Positions 59,788 through 64,000 of a stretch of 64,000 bases of DNA are shown here, piece by piece. The notes under the pieces are model-generated. The model was not told where the DNA came from, did no database searches, and saw only the letters and a list, made by a program, of their open reading frames with translations. The translations under genes and the position numbers were made by a program. Where the stretch lies: NCBI GenBank assembly GCA_003508835.1, contig PUFA01000062.1, positions 124,001 to 188,000 on the forward strand, in the 5' to 3' direction. Numbering within the stretch: position 1 is the first letter of the stretch; each line of letters opens with the position of its first letter. The stretch is from Eonycteris spelaea (Eukaryota > Chordata > Mammalia > Chiroptera > Pteropodidae).

Positions 59788-62147
59788 CAGGCATACCTTG
59801 GAGATATTGTGGGTTCAGTTCCAGACCACCAAGTGACTATCACAATAACGTCAGTCACAATTTTTTTTTTGGTTTCTAAGTACATGTAAAAGTTATGTGT
59901 GCACTATACTTAATATATTAACTGGCTAACAGCACTATGTCCATTATGTCTGAAAAACCAATATACATACCTTAATTAAAAAATACTTTATTGCTAAAAA
60001 GTGCTAACTATCATCTGAGCCTTCCACGAGTCATAATCATTTTGTTAGTGGAAGGTCTTGCCTCATTGTTGATGGCTGCTGAATGACAAGTGTAGTGCTG
60101 CTGAAGGTTGGGGTGGCTATAGAAATTTCTTAAGACAAGAATGAAGTTTGCTACATCGATTGACTCTTCCTCTACAAATGATTTCTCTGTAACATGTGAC
60201 GCTGTTTGATAGCATTTTATCCCCACTAGAACTTCAAAATTAGTCAAAACCTAACTCCTGCTTTATCAACTAAGTTTATATAATATTCTACATCCTGTGT
60301 TATCATTTCAACAATCTTAACAGTATCTTTACCAAGAGCAGATTCCATCTCAAGAAACCACTTTGTTCATCCATAAGAACCAATTCATCTGTTGAAAGTT
60401 TTTATTTATTTAAATTGCAGCAATTCAGTTCCATCCCGTCTCCACTTCTGGTTCTCTATTTCCATCACATTTGCAGTTACTTCCTCTACTGAGGTCTTGA
60501 ACTCCCTCAAAGTCACCTCTGAGGGTTAGAATCAACTTCTTCCAAACTCCTGTGAATGCTGATATTTTGATCTTTTACCACAAACCACAAATGTTCTTAA
60601 TGACATCTGGAATGGTGGATCCTTTCCTGAATGTTTTCAATTTACTTTGCCCAGATCCATGAGGAATCATTCCCTATAGCAGATATAGCTTTACAAAATG
60701 TAATTCTTAAATAATAAGACTTGAACATAAAAGTTACTCCTTAATCCGTGAGCTGCAGAATGGATGTTGTGTTAGCAGACGTGAAAATAACATTTATCTA
60801 ATTGTATGTCTTCATCAGAGGTCCTGGGTGATCAGGATCATTGTCAATGAGAAGTAATATTTGAAAAGAATCTTTTTTCCTGAACATTAGGTCTCAACAA
60901 TGGACTTAAAGTATTCAGTAAACCATGTTGTAAATAGATGTGTTGTCATTCAGGCTTAGTTGTTCCATTTATAGAACAAAGGCAAAGTAGATTTAGCATA
61001 ACTCTTAAGAGCTCTAGGATTTTCTAAATGGTAAATGAGCACTGACTTCCACTTAAAGTTACCAGCTCCATTAGCCCCTAACAAGAGAGTCAGTGTGTCC
61101 TTTGAAGCTTTGAAGCTAGTCATTGACTACTCCTCTCTAGCTCCGAAAGTTCTGGAAGGCATCTCTTCCAATAGAAGGCTCTTCTGCCTACATTCAAAAT
61201 TTGTTTAGTGTAACCAGCTTCATTAATTATCTTAAATCTTCCGGATAACTTGCTGCAGCTTCTATATCAGCATGTGCTGCTTCACGTGACACTTTTGTTG
61301 TGGAGATGGCTTCTTTCCTTAAACCTCATGAATCAACCTATGCTAATTTCAAACTTTTCTTCTATGGCTTCTTAACTTCATTCAACCTTCAGGATTAGAG
61401 AGAGTTATACTCTTGTTCTGGATTAGATTTTGGCTTAGGGGGATGTTGTGGCTGGTTTGATCTTCTAGCCAAACCACTAAAACTTTCTCCATATCAGCAA
61501 TAAGGCTGTTTTACTTTCTTATTATTTGTGTTCAGTGGAGTAGCACTTTTAATTTGTTTTCAAAAACTTTTCCTCTGCATTAACAACTTGGCTAACTGTT
61601 TGATGCAAGAGACTTAGCTGTCAGCCTGTCTTGGCATTCTACGCACCTTCCTCACTAAGCTTAATCATTTTTAGCTTTTGATTTAAAGTGAGAGAGTGCA
61701 ACGCTTCTTTCTTTCACTTAGAGGCTATTATAGGGTTACTAACTGGCATAATTTTAATATTGGCATGTCTAAGGGAATAGGGAGGCCGTAAGGAGAGGAA
61801 GAGAGATAGGGAAAAGGCCATTTGGTGGGGCAGTCAGAATACACACGTTTATCAGCGAAGTCTGCCATCGTACATGGGTACAGATCATGGCACCTCGAAA
61901 CAATTACAATAGTAACATCAAAAATGATTGATCGCAGGTCGCCACAACAAACATAATAATGGAAATGTTTGAAATATTGCCAGAATGACCAAAATGTGAC
62001 ATAGAGATGCAAAGTGACCAAATGCTATTAGAAAAATGATGTCTATAGATTTGGTCAATGCAACGGTTACTACAACCCTTCAATTTGTAAAAGGACAATA
62101 TCTGCAAGTGCAGTTAAAGCAAAGCACAATAAAGTGAGGTATGCCTG
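59788..62147 (-). mobile_element. Tigger1 DNA transposon, essentially full length
   Basis: The left end reads CAGGCATACCTTGGAGATAT and the right end is the reverse complement of CAGGCATACCTCACTTTATT, so the first 11 bp of the terminal inverted repeats match exactly. The left flank is TA (59786-59787), the expected target of Tc1/mariner-pogo elements; the right flank is CA, one transition from TA. The 2,360-bp length is close to the roughly 2.4 kb of Tigger1. The whole interior follows the Tigger1 order with the transposase on the minus strand. Small deletions and many point changes show that it is long dead. Confidence 0.93.
60004..61728 (-). pseudogene. Tigger1 transposase pseudogene (pogo family)
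   Basis: The ancestral enzyme is a pogo-type DDE transposase with an N-terminal CENP-B-like helix-turn-helix DNA-binding domain; it cuts and pastes Tigger elements and their MITEs at TA sites. Here the start codon has become ATA (complement of 61726-61728) and about 8 bp are lost a few codons later through a CACTT repeat, shifting the frame. Further on, antisense matches include the helix-turn-helix region (about 61600-61700), the catalytic core (about 60750-61200) and the C-terminus, ending with a readable TAG at 60004-60006 just after an EGSDDS-coding block. The C-terminal 78-codon frame (60011-60247) survives with AREIF-like residues altered. Not functional. Confidence 0.88.
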
Positions 62148-62154
62148 CATGTAT

Positions 62155-62200
<46 letters not shown>

Positions 62201-62280
62201 GTATGTATATAGTGTATACATACATATATAGTGTATACATAGTGTGTGTGTGTGTGTAATATATATATATATATATATAC
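62155..62280. repeat. Compound (TG)n - (GTATACATA)n - (TG)n - (TA)n microsatellite
   Basis: About 21 TG units (62155-62198), then repeated TAGTGTATACATA words, a second (TG)9 (62239-62257) and (TA)11 (62258-62280). It starts 8 bp after the right terminal repeat of Tigger1. The 70-codon antisense frame here is a repeat artefact. Confidence 0.95.
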
Positions 62281-63845
62281 AATAGTGTATATATATAATA
62301 GTATATACTATTACATAATTTTCAAATGCACATAGTAAAATATCACAGTTATATATATGTATGGGTATATAGAAACACTACCAACATTACATTATTGATT
62401 GTAGGTTTAGCATAGAGGGAAAAATGTTCCTCAAGCACCGTAATTCATATAATTCATATGAAAGTACCCTCTTTCATATTAATAGCATACTTACCTGTGT
62501 GTATGGCCGCTTAGAATAAATACTGAGTTTTCCAGCCTCATTTTCAAGAAATAATCCTAATTTAAACTGTGACAAGAAGAATGTCAGTGGAAACTGTGAC
62601 TTCAAACTTAGGAAGTCTTAGCAATTGAGGGCCTTACTCTTCTCTGCTTTGTCTTCTTATCATATCAAGGAGAAGCTACTTTGAACCATTTGGATACTGC
62701 ACGCAAAGAAAAGTGACACAGAAAAGACATGAGTCTCTGACACTGTAGACAAAACTCCAGCTCTGGGTTATTTACCCAAAGTTTAAAATAAAAGAGAAGT
62801 TCACATCTATCTTGGGCTTCTGCCACTCACAGCTTAAATTAAGTCTATGTATATACAGAGAAAATACAAAACATTTCTTTTTAATGCTGAAATTACTGAA
62901 GAATTTTTATCATTTTTAAAAAGGTATGTGTGAAAGTTATACATACATATACTGTGTGTGCATATAAACATAAACATATCCATTTTATATATGCTTTTAG
63001 TACTTGCAATTAAAAATACAGAAATAAACTGCAAAATTCCCAGATAATTTATATTCTAAATATATGATATAAAGACATACTATAAATTTAGGTATCATGT
63101 GACTGAGAGAGGGTATCATAACCATAATTTTAAGAAAAGGTATTTTTAATCTATATAGTTGTTTTGAATATTATAAACTGGTATATAAATATGACTATTT
63201 GCCATGAATTACATTACATTCTCTAGACATTAGGTTTTGTTTTTTATATTTAGACAATTAAAATACTCTGGTGACATCACATTATTTATGCTGAGGTAAT
63301 ATTCAAAAGATTAAAATAAAAATATAGATTTAAACCTTCCAAACCTTAAAATTCTCCTTGAATTTCTGAAGGAGTCTTTTATGAACTGACTTGGGAAATG
63401 ATGTAGAAACCTTTTGAAACATAAACATTCAGTTTTGTTCTATTTTCTGAGTCAGGAATCTTGCTATAAAAGAATTTCAAATTTACCCCAGTGGACATGT
63501 TAGTGAATGCAGAATAAAGTCTTTTCTTATCTGCCATTGTTTACTTTGTTATTGCCTATTAAAAGTAATTCACTGCTATAATTCCTGTGAAAGAGATACC
63601 ATTTCTATGTTATTAGAAAACTTTCAAGGTCATCTTGATACAGTTAAAGTGGAACTTTGCTAAGGGTTTGGCTTTCTGCATAGTTAAACCTTCTAATTGA
63701 CTTGTTCAGTGGGTGAAATATAATAATGATCCTAGCTAGAAAATTAGGATTCTATAAATTTGCAGAAGAAATGGAATTTTTTTTTTTTAATATGAGGCAA
63801 ACTTTGGTTAATGTCACAGATTGCAAGGACCTTGTCAGTTTGCAA
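62281..63845. other. Unassigned AT-rich non-coding stretch
   Basis: No gene or named repeat recognised. A T run lies at 63778-63788. The frames of 63-66 codons have no domain. Confidence 0.45.
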
Positions 63846-63879
63846 TCCCTTTTTTATTTATTTTATTTTTATTTTTTAT
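63846..63879 (-). repeat. A-rich tail of the 5S-derived retroposon
   Basis: On the minus strand the 5S-like body is followed by an A-rich tail with single T or C interruptions (AAAAAATAAAAATAAAATAA and similar). This points to L1-mediated retroposition rather than a genomic 5S gene. Confidence 0.7.
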
Positions 63880-63987
63880 GCCTACAGCACCTAGGTGGTC
63901 TCCCATCCAAGTACTAACAGGCCCAACCCTGCTTAGCTTCCATGATCACACGGGATTGGGCTTGTTCAGGGTGGCATGGCCATAGAC
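63880..63987 (-). pseudogene. 5S rRNA pseudogene / 5S-derived retroposon
   Basis: 5S rRNA is the small RNA of the large ribosomal subunit, made by RNA polymerase III from internal promoters. The minus strand reads GTCTATGGCCATGCCACCCT at its start, AAGCTAAGCAGGGTTGGGCC (box A area), TTAGTACTTGGATGGGAGAC (box C area) and GGTGCTGTAGGC at its end, in the order of mammalian 5S rRNA. The length is 108 bp against about 120 for the gene. About 10 bp are missing just before the terminal GGTGCTGTAGGC block, one G is missing in GGCCTGGTTAG, and there are several C-to-T type changes. The A-rich tail and lack of a T-run terminator show a retroposed copy. It could be a 5S-derived SINE or a one-off pseudogene. 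Confidence 0.92.
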
Positions 63988-64000
63988 TTGGAATTCCACC

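Noticed and set aside
62070..62282. 70-codon frame rich in Tyr-Ile and Thr-His
   Set aside because: Translation of the compound TG/TA microsatellite.
63880..63987. A functional 5S rRNA gene
   Set aside because: Internal deletions, many substitutions, an A-rich tail and no T-run terminator downstream on the minus strand rule this out.

Overview
This is eukaryotic nuclear DNA from a placental mammal, most likely a gene desert or the interior of a very long intron. It is AT-rich and CpG-poor. It carries degraded L1, L2, MIR, MaLR/ERVL LTRs, class I ERV LTRs and a Tigger1 DNA transposon. I found no protein-coding gene, exon series, tRNA, CpG-island promoter or CRISPR array. Family names rest on recalled consensus sequences, because no search could be run. 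The open reading frames are short (mostly 60-129 codons), and almost all fall in repeats or random AT-rich sequence.

The L1 3' ends around 25.0-25.36 kb, 36.4-36.7 kb and 40.35-40.75 kb look like late L1MA-type ends typical of laurasiatherian mammals. No Alu, carnivore SINEC, ruminant Bov, pig PRE or horse ERE copy was seen. A 5S rRNA-derived retroposed copy sits at the right edge. These traits would fit a bat, possibly a fruit bat, but the species is not proven.

Layout. 0-7 kb: old L1 pieces, a relatively GC-rich island (3.4-4.65 kb) with MIR fragments and a diverged direct repeat, and an antisense L1M 5' region. 7-15 kb: mostly unassigned, with a large CT/ACAT microsatellite at 9.5-9.7 kb. 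15-18.5 kb: a solo class I LTR with TTAA target duplication, an L2 end, an antisense LTR and a MIR. 19-26.2 kb: antisense L1M, an MLT1 LTR, and an old L1 ORF2 interrupted by a later L1 with a 5' inversion. 30-35 kb: MLT2, MLT1 and MaLR LTRs and an L2. 36-40.75 kb: a second 5'-inverted L1, then a 2.65 kb L1 with both ends and an 18-bp target duplication but almost no ORF2. 41-46 kb: largely unassigned, with a possible antisense coding relic and a FOX/ETS-like palindrome. 46-57.6 kb: antisense L2 and L1M pieces and MLT1 LTRs. 59-62.3 kb: antisense L1M, an essentially full-length dead Tigger1 and a compound microsatellite. 63.9 kb: the 5S pseudogene.

The genes do not form a working system: every recognisable coding region is a broken transposon protein. 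The most informative points are the internally deleted L1, the two 5'-inverted L1s with similar truncation points, the 5S-derived retroposon, and two dense clusters of transcription-factor-like motifs in non-repeat DNA (31.40-31.43 kb and 44.09-44.11 kb).
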